A stretch of 64,000 nt of DNA, taken from Varroa destructor (lineage: Eukaryota; Arthropoda; Arachnida; Mesostigmata; Varroidae). The position numbers and the translations under genes are program-made. The stretch lies in contig NW_019211455.1 of NCBI RefSeq assembly GCF_002443255.2, positions 44,192,233 to 44,256,232 of the forward strand, given 5' to 3'. Positions 12,256 to 25,130 of the stretch are shown one piece after another; the first letter of the stretch is position 1; the number at the start of each line of letters is the position of its first letter. Below the pieces are notes generated by a model. That model did no database searches. It saw only the letters and a list, made by a program, of their open reading frames with translations, and was not told the origin of the DNA.

Positions 12256-14185
12256 TGGTGATCGATGGGGAAATTGTCCCGATCGCCAGATGGTCTACGT
12301 TGCAAGAGCTTCCATCGCTGACCGTTGTTCTTTTCTATACGCCGATCTAGTAGTTCATAGTTATGGTTCTATGTACGACAACAATTCGCAAGCGTGTATT
12401 AATCGAGAGAGCTATTGTAGAGTTCGATACCTCAGTCGGTTCTGCGGGGGGTTCGATGCGTTTACCCCTGGGGTTGCAGTGGCTCCGCTAGCTCGTCCGT
12501 GATTCACGGCTGTTACTCGTGATGGTGTACCCCAAACACCTCTATTAATGTTGACTATGCGGAGTGTGTGCTTCATGGCAGTACAGATGAACTTCTACTG
12601 ACTGTCTACGGTGAGGGGTTGACTACGGGTCTGTGATCCCAGGCAGGTCAAGCCGCTTGCGCCGCGAGAAATGTGTGACTTTGTTGACATTGTTGATGTA
12701 GACTATGAAGGCGCTAGCTAGGCTGGAGCAAAGCTAAAACTTGGCGCGCGCAGACGATCTTCTTGTGCTATATCGTTTGTGCAGTTTGTGAATGGATGAA
12801 TAAATCAGCCAATCAATAAACTAAATGAATGGCCTACCGAGTGAGAGAAGTGAACTAGCGAAGTGCAACTGGCAGTAGGATGCAAATCGCAACAGGGAAT
12901 AGCTTTGTAGTCCTACAAAAATTTCAGCAAAGACGATGGCAAGGTTACCATAGGCAGCTCGATCTATGATGTGGATCCGTGCAGAGCCCATGTTCGCTGA
13001 TCGAAATGCGCACTTCATAAGATCATTAGCAGACTAGACAATAAATAGAAATATAAAAAAGAAGGATCGCTTCTTAGAGTTTATCGCATTTTTTTAATTG
13101 TCCACTAGCAACTTTGTTCATTTTTTTAGAATTTTTTTATGGGTTAATCTAAAATTCTACACTATTTCCGGGTTAGACCGTACTACTTCTAATGGCACCG
13201 AAATAGTGACAGGAGGCCCTTCACTAAGCCTTTGACCTTGATCAGTAGGATTTCTGCCGTATTGGTCATGGTCTAGTCGACTTAAGTGTACAACAATGTT
13301 TTCATCTAACGGCAGTCCGTAAATAGGCTATGACCCGCACTGTATTAATGAATAGGTGATCATGTTCTAGTTGTAGCGGTCACCGCAACAAGTCAACCTT
13401 AATACAGTTTGGAATAAACCCATTAGGGACGGCGCGTACCATGGCAAGCGCATGGCTCCAAGTCCAACCCGAAGGGCTCTCGTCGAAAGACTCGGTTACA
13501 ACCTTCACGGTAGCCTTTGAGAAGGTATCCATGAAAAGTCAGACGAAGTCGTTTGAATGCTGCGATGGCCTGTAGAATTTGTTCAAGTACGAGGTAATTT
13601 ACGCTGCTAAGCTAAACAGAAGCTCGGTGCGAGCCTATTTCTCACTTATAAAAACAGTTATATTTATGCATAACATATTTATGCGTCCTGGCTATTTGTA
13701 ATATCATTACAGGAACTTCCTGTCCGAACGAATCGTCACGATCATTGAATAAACAAACGAGAAGTACTATTAGAATTCGTCTAGAGCCATTTTGAAACTC
13801 AAGACATCCTATAAAAGTCCATCGATACGCTTTATCGGCGTACGACTTCGTTCTACTTCGACTATATGCCGCACCCACCGCGAAGATTTACCCCACACGA
13901 GTACGATTCGTTAGCGTTTGTGCCAGTCGGTTTCGAGCCGGACAGGCAACGCGTCGCACCACAACCCCTTCCAGCATCGACCCTATCCATAGGTGCCTTC
14001 CACCAGGGTACATCAATGCAAGGAAGATAACACGTATCGAATCAGGGAATCAAAATTGAATTGTATTAGAAACCGTCGCCAGAATTCCAATCGTCATAAA
14101 TAAATGCATTTTTATTATCATCATTATCGCTCCGTATCCGCATCTCAGCGAGTGTTCGGCCGAGCCTGGCAAGTACGGTACCGCC
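12254..14185. other. Unassigned non-coding region
   Basis: No gene recognised. GC rises just after the AT tracts (12.4-12.7 kb), and a 119-codon frame at 12143-12502 crosses this boundary only because it reads through the microsatellite. Nothing in the remainder has a motif I can name. Confidence 0.45.
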
Positions 14186-14186
14186 G

Positions 14187-14203
14187 GCAGCAGCAGCAGC
14201 AGC
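14187..14203. repeat. (GCA)n trinucleotide microsatellite
   Basis: About five perfect GCA units followed by GC. There is no flanking reading frame that makes it a convincing poly-Gln, poly-Ala or poly-Ser coding tract. Confidence 0.85.
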
Positions 14204-17200
14204 TAGTCACTGTTGTAAATTAAATTAACAAGAATATTCGTACCGGCCTTCCTTCAAATAGTAATAATCGCCAAGCACCCTCCTGTTAGCGCAATTCCCG
14301 TTTTCACCGAGGGGGTAATCTAATAGAATTTTTAAAGCCTTCGTCGACCCGTTGGCGCACGATCTAAGTCCGGTCGTAATTTCCTGCCGAGACCCGGCAT
14401 GTCGGCCGACGCGTGTACCGTCACCAGCGAATTCGTTCTAAAAGCGAAGCTTATCATCTTGGGAAAACACCGACGATTGCCAAATGCGCATTTAGCGTTT
14501 CCCTTCAGATTTACCTTGGCCTTTTTTGCGATTGTTATTGTAGAAGCGAAGTCCCCTGGAATTTTGGTAGATGGAGACTGGATATTACCACGCTATATAT
14601 ATACATGTAGAGAACGAGTCTGAACGACTACCAAAGCGTGGTCCTACTTGTCCTGGTGATCTACACAGAGAAGACTGGCCTCGTCAACTTTCCCTTTTTC
14701 GTACGACGACTTAATCGGATTTTTGCACTCAATTAAGAAACAAAAAATACTAGTTTCGTTAACGAAGTTCCTAAATTTAATGAGCCAACTATGGGGATCG
14801 GGAAGAGCTGACCAATTGTGTTAGCGGTTAGGTGGCTGCATCTGTACAAATGACAATGGCAACCCTAATTGTTTCATATGTGCATATTAAGCACGCATAG
14901 AACCAACAATGATGCCACAGTAAAGCATTTACCCTCGGCCGATGCTTTGACCAGATTAATCTAACTGGCGGACATTACCTGACAACTGGGCAGCTCGTCG
15001 AGATTCGTTTACTACAGAACTGGATACACCGTATCTCTCGACCTTGCTGTTGTTATTGTCTCCGTCCGTTTTTTTTTTTCTAGTGCTCATAAGCGTGCTG
15101 TTTAATTGGGAAAACGGATAGGTATCAAAGCGGTTTATAATAGTCTGTTCTTGTTGAGGAAAAGTTCGTTTCTTTTACTGAAATTTCGCTTGATCGGCTT
15201 CCTTCCCAGTATTCTGGTATGCTTCTGTCCAGCAAGACAAATTTTTCAATTCGGTCAACTGACGTTACAGGTGATTGAGCGGTACTTCGAGCATTACAGA
15301 TAGTATACTGTGGTCTTCGTCACGTTCATGCTACCGAAATTACATTGAAATGGGCGAACTTTCAGTAACCTAACAATCACACACACGCCACTGCGCCAAT
15401 CATAAAGACAACAAGCTCGCAGGTACGCTCATCACGCACGTATGTATATCTACGGGGGCGTAACGCTTTCGAACGTACGTAATAGAAATAATCCACTCTT
15501 GTGTTCGCAGACGTCATTTTTGGCTTAGAATTTTACCTACACATGCTACTATACCTGTAATCCTCATTCAATGTCATTGACCAAAGTATTCTAGCGACCC
15601 GAGCGTCGAGACGCGGCTAGCATTTCGACAGAGTCACCATTGCACCATTACTAACGGTGCTCGATCGATGGTGTCATTTCGAAACGGTACTTGAGCAATC
15701 CAAATGCCGCGGGAACAACTCGCGTCTCTCTAGCGATACAGTTGTCACTGAATAATATACAATTGGCTGAAGAGTGGGCTAACACACAAATCGAATAGGT
15801 TGCGGCTTGAAAGGCGGTGTGAAATCGAGGGGTACGTATGTGACTAGGTGGTGCTGATGAGTGCGCGATGTCGTAGAACGGAGCTGCCACTGCTGCTCTA
15901 TAGGCGCCATTGTTGCAAAGCAGTTTCTGAGAGACCCCTGTTCCGTTCGTCAGGTAGACGATGAAAAATCGCCGGACAGAGAGAGAGAGAGTGAGAGTGA
16001 GAGACGTAGGTAGCACCGAAAAGTGGGGGAAACCAGGGAATAATTTCAGGACGAGATGTCACGAGACAAAGACAAGGACCGAGTCAAATCTGACTGCTTC
16101 AGTCGCATAGCCAACATTTTGAGTCCGTCAGCCGAGTTAGGAGACAATTGACTCATTGACAATGGATAAATATTCGGGAAGATGAGGACGACAGCGGAAG
16201 GAAAGTGTCACCGTTTTTCACCGTTATCTGCCGTCAACATCAAACCATTTCTCAATTCGGCTATTTCCAACGACTGTCACTGCAGATCCGTTGTTAACAT
16301 ACGATGATAAGATCGTCTTGCTTATTCACGATCTACGTCGCAGTAACATCGGGCAGCTAAAAGGGCGGAATATAATCGGAGAGGGATGCTAGCAATATCA
16401 GGGAAGCGAGTTTATATTCAGTCGTAGCGGTAACGACAGTAGCAATGATAGTAGCTAGGTGAAGTCTATTAGAATAAAATTTAGTGATGACGACGGCGGC
16501 GGCGGCAGGGTTTTTTCTGTTTGACATTTCGCTTTTGTCGCATTATGACTGTCTGTCCCTGTGAGCTTGAAGGGGATTTGTAAGAGATTTCTGAATCATA
16601 GTGCTACCTACAAATATATCCTCTTTTCCATCTCAGTCATCTCCATAAAGATGCACAGAGTATCCCGTCTGACCAATCAGTGTAGCTCTTCTTTGAAGCA
16701 TGCATGAAGCCACTAATGGTTTTTTATTGAGGGAACAATATAAACGACTTTCAGCTATGCACTGTTTTCAATCCAATGCGTGCACTGATCTAAATGGGAA
16801 AGGACGGCCAGACTCTTGATTTCGGATTCGGCGATCACTTTTGCCAGCTTTCAAAAAGATACTCGGGTGCACCGCGATCGAATTTGCTACAAGTCTGCTT
16901 GTTCGTTCGTAGAAAACGGCACCAGAAGAGCAAGCCGCTTTCTTGTGTTGTGACAGACAACGAAAGGGTCGGGAGACACCGTAGCTCAGGGCAACGTGAA
17001 AGCTAATGCATGAAAATGCTGGCTTTTATTACATGGTGATGATGGGTGTCAGGGGGCTCTTGATTTCGCCTGCCCGAGGTAAGCAGGGGAACGTGTTTTG
17101 CTTTGATGATTGCCGTGCAGTCGGTGGCGATGGAGCCTTACCCAAGTATGGTTATACGGCTGTGTGCGTCAGTTCATGGTCCTGCCATGATCAATTTCAT

Positions 17201-20200
17201 CATCCTTAATAGTGTCAACTGTCGACAGATGCAGGAAGCGTGCTCTATGCGATAAAATGTATCGATTCAGAGCTGGCTAGTCGTTTATTGCTTGCATCGA
17301 TAGCCAGGAGCAATGACGTTTTCCTGATGGGGCGAACGCTGAGCGACCCATAACGCAGAAGAATGAACGCAAAAGCCAACGAAATATGTTGGATACGTGT
17401 AAAAATCAGTGTTACTGCCAACACACAACACCTACACGCAGACTGCGTAAAAAGGTTAGGCCTTTTATCAACCAATTCATCTATTTCGAATGGGTTTGTT
17501 ACATTATTGGTAAGTCTATATCGAGAGGCAATTGGTAAGTTCCGAAAAAAATGACCGAAAGACGGTTTATGTTCTTACGTTCAAGATTGATCGCAGAAAC
17601 ATTTTCTCATTAAATTACTGGGATCCTTTCTATAGTCGTGTGAATTAGTTTAACTGTTACACGTTACTAGACAGTTGTTTTGCTTTGTCACCATAATTAT
17701 ACATACCGAGTAATGCGTACCAAAAGCAATTTCGAGCCTTACCACTACCCCATCAATGTCGATAAATGAAAATGTCAGAGGTGTCCCTTTGGTTCAGGTA
17801 GACAAGTGAGTTCATTGCTCGTTCAAATACCAACCACACTACAAAACAGCAGTCGACATGAATAAGTTTGACGACACAAACGCCCTCAGTAAACACTAGA
17901 ACTTTTGCTTTAATCTCTAAATAGAATCCCGGCAAACGAACGATGATTGACACACCTTTGAAATATTGATATTAATAACCACACATATATATATATCTCC
18001 ACAAAAATTGTCAACGTGGTTTGAACTTTAAATAAGCACTTGTTGGAGTTTGGTCAGCTACATGATGTCCGACTTTAGTGGTTCCGGCTTAGCTCCGTTA
18101 GGAAAATGCGCTTCATTACAGACGCTATAGGCAGCAGGCGCGAGTTGTCCTTTACTTCATAAATTTGCCTGTTGAAGTCGGCTACACAGCCGGCGACTAC
18201 AGCCGTGTTGTAGACTCGCCCAGCACGACAAAACCGTTACCAGCAGTACGATAGTATCGGTGTGACAAAGTGGCACCCGCCTACCTTCCCTGTTGCCTGA
18301 ATTTCGAAATTAAAGTCGATTTGAAGGCGGTCTCGATTAACAACACTTTCCCACAACAGTCAAACAATAGTCGCTACTAGCATGGCCATTGCATGTAGAA
18401 ATGGTATGAAATGAGGGGTAGAAAAAAGCGACAGTCTTCCGAACCCCTCGCCCAGTCACCGTAGGACTTCGGATGTATATCGACTAGGCGAAAGTCGTTA
18501 CTTAAAGAAGATTCGTGAATATAAGACGATGGGAAGGTCCTAGAGAGACTGGCAATACTGGAGGTCTTCTTTTTGCGTCGCTCGCAAGGCGGACACTGCT
18601 TCATGATCGGAACGGTGGAGAAGTTTTCGTTTGGAGCAGGACTTTTTTCAGCAAGAGCAGAAGCAGGCTTAGTTGTTTGGGGGACAAGTACATGGCCTAT
18701 TCGATGTTTGCTGTGAGTGGCTGAAATCTATTCGTAGTGAAACGATGAAGATTCGCTGTGACCCCTGCAGAGATCATGCTCATCATCGTAGGCTAGCTTA
18801 CTGTGCCACATTTTTTTACAGCGAAAACGGGTCTGAGCAGAGTCACGTTAGAGAGAGGAGCTATCGCTTGTTCTGAATTAACAATAGTGAAAAGAGTCTG
18901 AAGCTCCGGCCTGTTTTCACGAACAAACGCTCAACGCACACCGCTGGCAGCTCCGGTAGTGCCTTTAGAGGTGACTCCAACGATCAGAGGGCGAAATCTG
19001 ATCACTACAGTGTTACTGTTGTTGCCGCATAATGAAATGAATGAACCATGCAAGCCAGGAACCGATCAGCAATCAGAGGGGAGGGATATCGGTGATCGAC
19101 TACAAAAATTGCAGCGAGCGAGCCGCAAGAACTGTCGTGTCGGAAGAATAAGCCTGAGCTTTCCGCTGTCCGCATTTCTATACCGTTCGACAATAGAAAA
19201 ATTGTGTTGACAAGCGATCAGTCAGAGGTGGGATGGCCGGCGTCGAATGAAGCGCAGGGCCTTGCTTACATAGCCTGTTTGATTGCAAGCCGCGCTTGTC
19301 TTGTGGGCAATAGAGGTGCGTGAAGAGAGGACTTGAGATTGACGACGGCGCCAAAAAATTTAAATCGGGAGAGGGGAACGCGAAAAAGAGAAAGGGCAAT
19401 AGCCAGCAGAAGAAACCGGCTAAAGAGGACAAGACCTGGTGCGCACGCATCCAAGCCTCAAACAAAGGCACGGCACACAACAATGATTTTGATTGGGTTC
19501 TCACCTAGGCCGCACGCCTGCGTCATCGGCCGTTGGCTACCCTGAAGCTTGCCTGGATCTCTCAAGGCCATTCATCGGCTGCTGGATTATTTCGACACTA
19601 TTGCTACCACTAGTAAAGCCAAATTCTACACAGATTTCTTCCTAATTCACGACACTAGGTAGCTTCGTCCATGTACCGGAACCATTAGCGTGTGGAATCT
19701 CGTTCGGCCGGGTTTGAACAAAAAGAGGCTGATAAAGTCAATATCGATTTTAAAATTGCTGACAGTACAGCTTAACAACACCGGCAGCGACAAAAAAGTT
19801 TAGTACGGCCTTGGTAAGGGCTTCACACGACCAGCGTTCTGCGCAGCGATACCAGATATTAAAGCACGAACTCACCGGTGCGGGAGCTCCTGCTGATAGC
19901 ATTACTGCTACGAAATTAAAAACCGAGTGAACTTTGATCAGAACCCACGCCTTGGCCAGTCACTCATTGTTTACCATAGCATGATATGATATAGAGCAGC
20001 TATCTTGCTGGTATTGGGCTAGCGAATACCTAACCTCATGTCGAGGTGTGCATACGTAATCTCATGGACGTTACCAAACTTCATCACCTGTGATAAAGAG
20101 AATCATCTAGTGAAAAGGCGGTGGACGGATTTAGATAGGCGTTGATTAAGAAATATATTAAAAATCAGCCATATCATGATATGGTTCACGTGTCTACTGA

Positions 20201-22160
20201 TAAGTAAATAGCCAATGCATAATACTGCATGCTACAGACGAAACACAATGGAGAAGTGTTTTGCAATTTTTCAAGCGGATTTCGGGGTGAGTGGGGTGCG
20301 TTCCTTATCTCGAATGGCGTCACACAGAGTCTTTTGATCAGAAGCGGCACATCGAGCGAAAATAGCCGACGAAAAGAAGCAAGGTCATGTGTTGCAGTAT
20401 GCATCTGGGCTAAAAAATAGCGTCTGACAAAGTACAACCCATGAATATAATTGATTAAGATATGATCGAAATAACAAGAAGATGAAATAATAACTCTAGT
20501 ATTACTACGATTTCGCGGCGATATCAACATGGCAAAACTGTAGTTGAAAGTTGAAGTTTTTTTGAAGTGTACATTGAAACGGTAACGTGAAAAATAGATA
20601 ACTTGTTGGTTGAGCATTCTATAGAATGACAAGAGCGGAATTTCAAGTACTTCAAAGTAAACTTCTCAATGGTACAGCGTAGTCTTAAATAAGATCACAT
20701 CAGAACAATCTAGCAAAACCTCTATCAATAAACATCAACATGAAGTAGTAATAATAATATAATTTAACATGTGTTTGCGTGTGTGACTGAAACATATATG
20801 CTGATTACGGCGCGTGAAAATTCTATCAATTGACTGGGCGTCATTTTCGTGGAGGTGTTCTCACACATAGGACACACAGTCAGACGAGCTACGAAGTGAG
20901 AAGACCTATCATTTTCGCCGTAGAAGCATGACTCGGCAATGAAGTTTCAAAGAGAGACCAAGTCACAAACAGAAAACCGGAAGTGTTAAAACAGCAGACG
21001 GACATTAATCGACATTAGCTGTTAACTTTTTAGATAAAGTCAGAGCTCAAGAGATATATAAAACTTCGCTTTGAAATTTCGTTGGGCCTTGAACATGTAG
21101 ACATTCAGCAGTAGTGTTGAAAAAAATACATCCAAATTGTTCAAACTGTACCTCGGTCCTGCAAAATTCAAAAGGCAACTTTTTAATGCTGAGCCTGCAA
21201 CAAGCGCAGCCGGTTTGCTCAAGCTATATTTAAAATCGATATATAAATTGTTCGCGTTTTATAGCGATACCCTGCTAAAGAACAACTTTTATTGTTAAAT
21301 CCGTGCCCAACGTCTAATTTCCATCTGTTTGACACGCATCTGCCAGCTAACATCGTAGTACTTCTGCAATGATCCGATAATGCAAGGGTTACTATCGCTA
21401 GCGCGACAACTCATTAGATACATATCTTAGTTCACTTTGATGCTACGTTGCATTTTTTGTCTTCACACCGAAAATACAGATCGTGAAACCTGCTAATTCC
21501 GTTACCCGTAAGTGCATAACGTCGACGAAGAGAGATTTGACAGCGAGCGATTTATGCCGTACAGCCAAGCACTGCCAAGTCGCAACTGGTCGGACGCCGT
21601 TTAGGAAACTCCTCGACGCTTCCGTCACTTGATAGTATTATCATTATAATTGAATTATATGCAATATAACGTTGTAGATTAAATGTATTCTAATCTTCTT
21701 CAAGACACCGCTATGAAGTAGAATGGCAAGTTTCTCAACACGGGCCAGGCCGCCAACGTGCTGGCGCGTGACAGGCTTAATTATGTTGTTAACTATGAAT
21801 CTTCCCAGTGTTGAATCCGTGTAGGTCTAGCTCATGGCCGCATTCTAATACGAAGCAGGGCATGAAGCTCTTTTCCGATGCTTCGTAGTAACGTCTTCAC
21901 TTCAGTGAAATCGTTAAATCTCTAAAATCCCTTCTGGGATCTTCGCTCTGAATCTTAGTCAACGGAAACTGTGTTTTAACTTCTATTTTTTATGCTTTTA
22001 ATGGGACAGGTCATAATCGTATGTTCGTCGTCGCTGCTACTTTACCCCGTCCAATCTAAAATGTAATACGTAATAATAATTATTACTATTAAAATAGCAA
22101 TATCTGTGCAAGGTACGTACAACAATACTTGTTAGGGGTAGGTCGGGCTTGGCAAACAAC
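14204..22160. other. Unassigned non-coding region
   Basis: No gene recognised over nearly 8 kb. Reading frames reach 148 codons (minus strand, 20186-20632) but carry no domain. Small simple repeats occur: GA-rich near 15978-15991, CGG-rich at 16495-16507 and CA/TA near 17983-17996. Donor-like GTAAGY strings occur near 17077 and 17513, and pyrimidine-rich AG strings near 18650 and 18810, but they do not combine into an exon I can support. Confidence 0.4.
20169..20184. repeat. 16-bp perfect palindrome
   Basis: CCATATCATGATATGG is identical on both strands. It could be a dimeric transcription-factor site or chance; an exact 16-bp palindrome is only mildly unexpected in 64 kb. No gene adjoins it. 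Confidence 0.6.
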
Positions 22161-22177
22161 GGGGGGGGGGGGGGGGG
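22161..22177. repeat. Poly-G tract (17 G)
   Basis: An uninterrupted run of 17 G. Together with the 18-G run at 33680 it is one of two long poly-G tracts in the window; the second coincides with an assembly break. The stated length may be unreliable because such tracts are hard to sequence. G-quadruplex formation is possible. Confidence 0.9.
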
Positions 22178-22552
22178 TAGAAATTAGCTACTTAGACTGC
22201 CTCGTCTTATTTTGGTGCTGGCGAGTTAGTAGGGTTCATGACAATCCACGTTTACATTTTTTTTTTAAAATCCCTGTAAGTTTTTATATGGTTTATATTC
22301 AGGCTGTTTAGAAATTGCGAACGCATGCAGTATGTCCGACAAATTCTAGAGTTGGCTATAGAGATTAGAATCATTTCACTCCGTGCTTTTTTTGAACTAG
22401 ACAAATGCTGTAAAATTAAAATGGCGAAGGGTACCATTTTATCTGGTAATACGTCTTACGACATAGTCTTAGCCCGTCAACTAAGAAGAAAATAATAGGC
22501 GCAGCATTCCTTCAGATTTAATCAAGCCAAGTAGATATATTGCTTGTATGTG

Positions 22553-22575
22553 TTTTTTTTTTTTTTTGTTTTTTT
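22553..22575. repeat. Poly-T tract
   Basis: A run of 15 T, one G and 7 T. Read on the minus strand it could be the A-tail of a retroposed sequence, but no source sequence is recognised upstream of it on that strand. Confidence 0.85.
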
Positions 22576-22577
22576 AT

Positions 22578-24030
22578 CAAGAACATTAGTAAGTCGGGGA
22601 GATCTTTTGCCCTCTTACTTTTATTCGTATTGTTACGGCAGTCTATGGTGACGACTCGACAACATCATACGGGCCATACTATTGATATTGCGACTGCATC
22701 AGCTATATGCGTACATCCATAGCCTGAGAGTAATTCAACTTCTAGAAGTCGTTCGCGAACATATCTTTTACGACCGCCAAGGTATGAGAAATCATCGATA
22801 ACAGCCAGTATAGCAGTATAAGGTATATATATGTATATACAGCCCTTTGACGTACAATTTTCACTTGGAATTCGCGCATTCTCGAATAGACGGGGAGTGT
22901 TGGGAACACGTTTAAGGGCAACTTTAATATCGAAGAGTGACGTTTCAGCTCGTCGGGAATCGCGTGAGCCCTCTAATCACGTCGCGCCCACTTTCTGTGG
23001 TAAAAGCAGTAGCAGCATCAAAGTCATGAGCAAATAAACGTGCATAGCCATGTAGGCACTTGTGCCTATAGATGCATAGGCGGCCTCATACGCCACTCGG
23101 TCCAGTTAGATCAATGAAGTCTTAGTTGATGAAGGCCGACACGATTGCTCCACTTCCCAAGAACTCGCTCCATCCGCGAATAGAACCCCACCGATGACCC
23201 ATCCTCCGCCTTTCCTCACGTACCAACGCTCTTCAGTATAACTCACTGCTCGTGTATAATTAATTATTAGTAAGGAGGTTGGATGGCGAGGCTAGTTAAA
23301 ACTGAACAAGACAACATTTATTTGCAGCAACTCGTTGAAAAAAGGACGCAGACTACAAAGGTATCTCGTTTGTTTTTGCAGCAATAACTTGTCCGGAAAA
23401 TGTAAGTCACTCGAGCAAAGGTAACGTAAGGTTGCCTTGTAGCAGTTAGTGTTAGATAATGACGTTAACGTCCATGCGATCACGCTTCAACACCAAGTTT
23501 ATCTGGTTTCTACCGATCCCCCTGGGTTAATTTATCTAGTGTTTGTGTTAATAACTGTACCTGTCTCTTTTATGTGGACCTACGCAAACTTTGTTACGAA
23601 GCTATTTAACTATGAACTGCTAGACACAGATCTATCAGATATACAAAGTAATGGAACATTTCTTTTGAATTAAGGAGCGGGGTGTTAATGTAACAGGTGC
23701 CGCTAGCAAGAAACAAGAATCAATTTCAGTTCAAATAAGCTTTATTCTAACATACACGCTGGAAAACCGCATCTGTCCAATAGACCAAAATCAACCAAGG
23801 ACCAAACGGCAGTCTCATATAAGGTGACTATAATATAATCACCAACAGAGAGGGCATCGACAGCGAACTACTACGGGTGATGACTTGTAAATCGTAGTAA
23901 TTTTGAACAGAAAATCTTGTGCTGTGCCATGTAACGGATATAAGGTTGTAAATGGCCTAAAGGCTTCATTGCGTAATTTTTGCATTTGACTGATTAAAGC
24001 GGCAACGTCCTGGCTGGTAGCGCTCAAGGT
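22578..24030. other. Unassigned non-coding region
   Basis: No gene recognised. A small hairpin (TAGGCAC, TT, GTGCCTA) lies at 23053-23068, flanked by a direct repeat of TGCATA at 23041 and 23073. Reading frames are at most 74 codons. Confidence 0.4.
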
Positions 24031-24110
24031 CAGATATACTTGGAGCGCACTTACTACTACTTACTACTAGATATACTTGGATACAAACTAGGAGCGTATA
24101 TAATCGTCAA
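24031..24110. repeat. Short tandem duplications beside the LINE fragment
   Basis: The word AGATATACTTGGA occurs near 24032 and again near 24067. Between the two copies lies a tandem ACTTACTACT-type repeat, and GGAGCG is also duplicated. Because the LINE fragment at 24370-25130 reads on the minus strand, this block lies on its 3' side. Short tandem repeats are common at LINE 3' ends, so it may mark the element's terminus or a duplication made at insertion. That link is inference. Confidence 0.6.
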
Positions 24111-24369
24111 ACGGTTTGGATCCCACAGTTATTGAAAAAGATTTGGTATATGAGAGGAGCTCAGTAGTCCAAAAACGACCCGAATTCATCCACTGTAGTT
24201 ATATGCTGAAAAAATGTCTTGCATCAAACGCCAGTAATGTACATAGTTACTGGTTTAAGAAGGTATCTATAAGGGTACAGAAAAACGCGCTGGGGGAAGC
24301 CCTTAACTAGAAGGCTAGATGGTATAGCGATGCGCGTATAGCATTCTAGGTGCAATTTATAGGTATAAC

Positions 24370-25130
24370 TAACCTAGTCCAAATGTCAAGCTAAGGTAGG
24401 TATGTTTACTTGAATTTCTGTCCTATAAAGCCCAATTGAGTTGCTCGGTGTGTTGATTGAACATCAACAAGTTTTAAAGATAATGCAATACGTTTTAGAA
24501 ATGCTTAAGGAAAGATTAAGTGCATTAGAACTAGGTTTAGCGTTGGCTAGTTCGTTTTAAAAACCACAAATGCCTGCGTTAGGGGACGATTTGCAGATCT
24601 GTCCTGTAAGGGTGAGCTTGCCGACAACATTAAGGGTATGGAATCTGTTTCATAGGGTTCGATGTGGGGAAGTAGCACATTCAAATAAAGTATAGATGAA
24701 CTTAGGACTAAGCCTTGTGGAACGCCGCGTCTTATTGAATGCTCGTGCAATACCGTATTGCTAAAGCTTTCAATTATGAAGCGGTTGGTTAAAAAAGACT
24801 TAAACTAATCACAAACGATGAAATAACATAATAGATGGAAATTATTTCCAAGAAAAAGGTTATGGCAGATGCAGTCAAAAGCCTTTGCGGCATCAATGAA
24901 GGCTACAAGGTGCTTGCTCCATTGCACAAGCGGATGATACGCTTACAGACTTTACAAAGAGCTAGAGCGCAGCAGCCCAAGTGAGAGAAACCATACTACA
25001 AACTTAAGAAAAAACCATTGTATTGAAAGGGTAATCTTCAAGTTAACATTCAAAGAGCTCCACGTAACAATGGGACTATAATTATGAGACGATAGTTTTT
25101 TTTGGCTGTCCTTAGCTTAGCTTTAAACAA
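24370..25130 (-). pseudogene. Degenerate LINE (non-LTR retrotransposon) reverse transcriptase fragment
   Basis: One minus-strand frame carries the ordered landmarks of a non-LTR reverse transcriptase. First comes an NYSPIV segment (about 25080) matching the family NYRPIS block. Next is motif A, FIDAAKAFDCICH (from 24900), with the catalytic Asp. Then FKSFLTNR (24804-24781) corresponds to the family WF.SYL.NR block. Motif B, RRGVPQGLVLS, starts at 24732. Last is a wrecked motif C, YETD (24654-24643), where the family has YADD. In-frame stops at about 24953, 24944 and 24806, plus one after the RT core at 24547, make it non-functional. Spacing between motifs A and B is about 58 residues, normal for Jockey/CR1-type elements. 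Residues past 24547 (to about 24370) still resemble the post-catalytic region but weakly. Endonuclease, ORF1 and RNase H were not found. Identification as LINE RT is firm; the clade is a guess. Confidence 0.88.

Noticed and set aside
12084..12502. Tyr-Ile repeat proteins
   Set aside because: Translation of an AT microsatellite in several frames.
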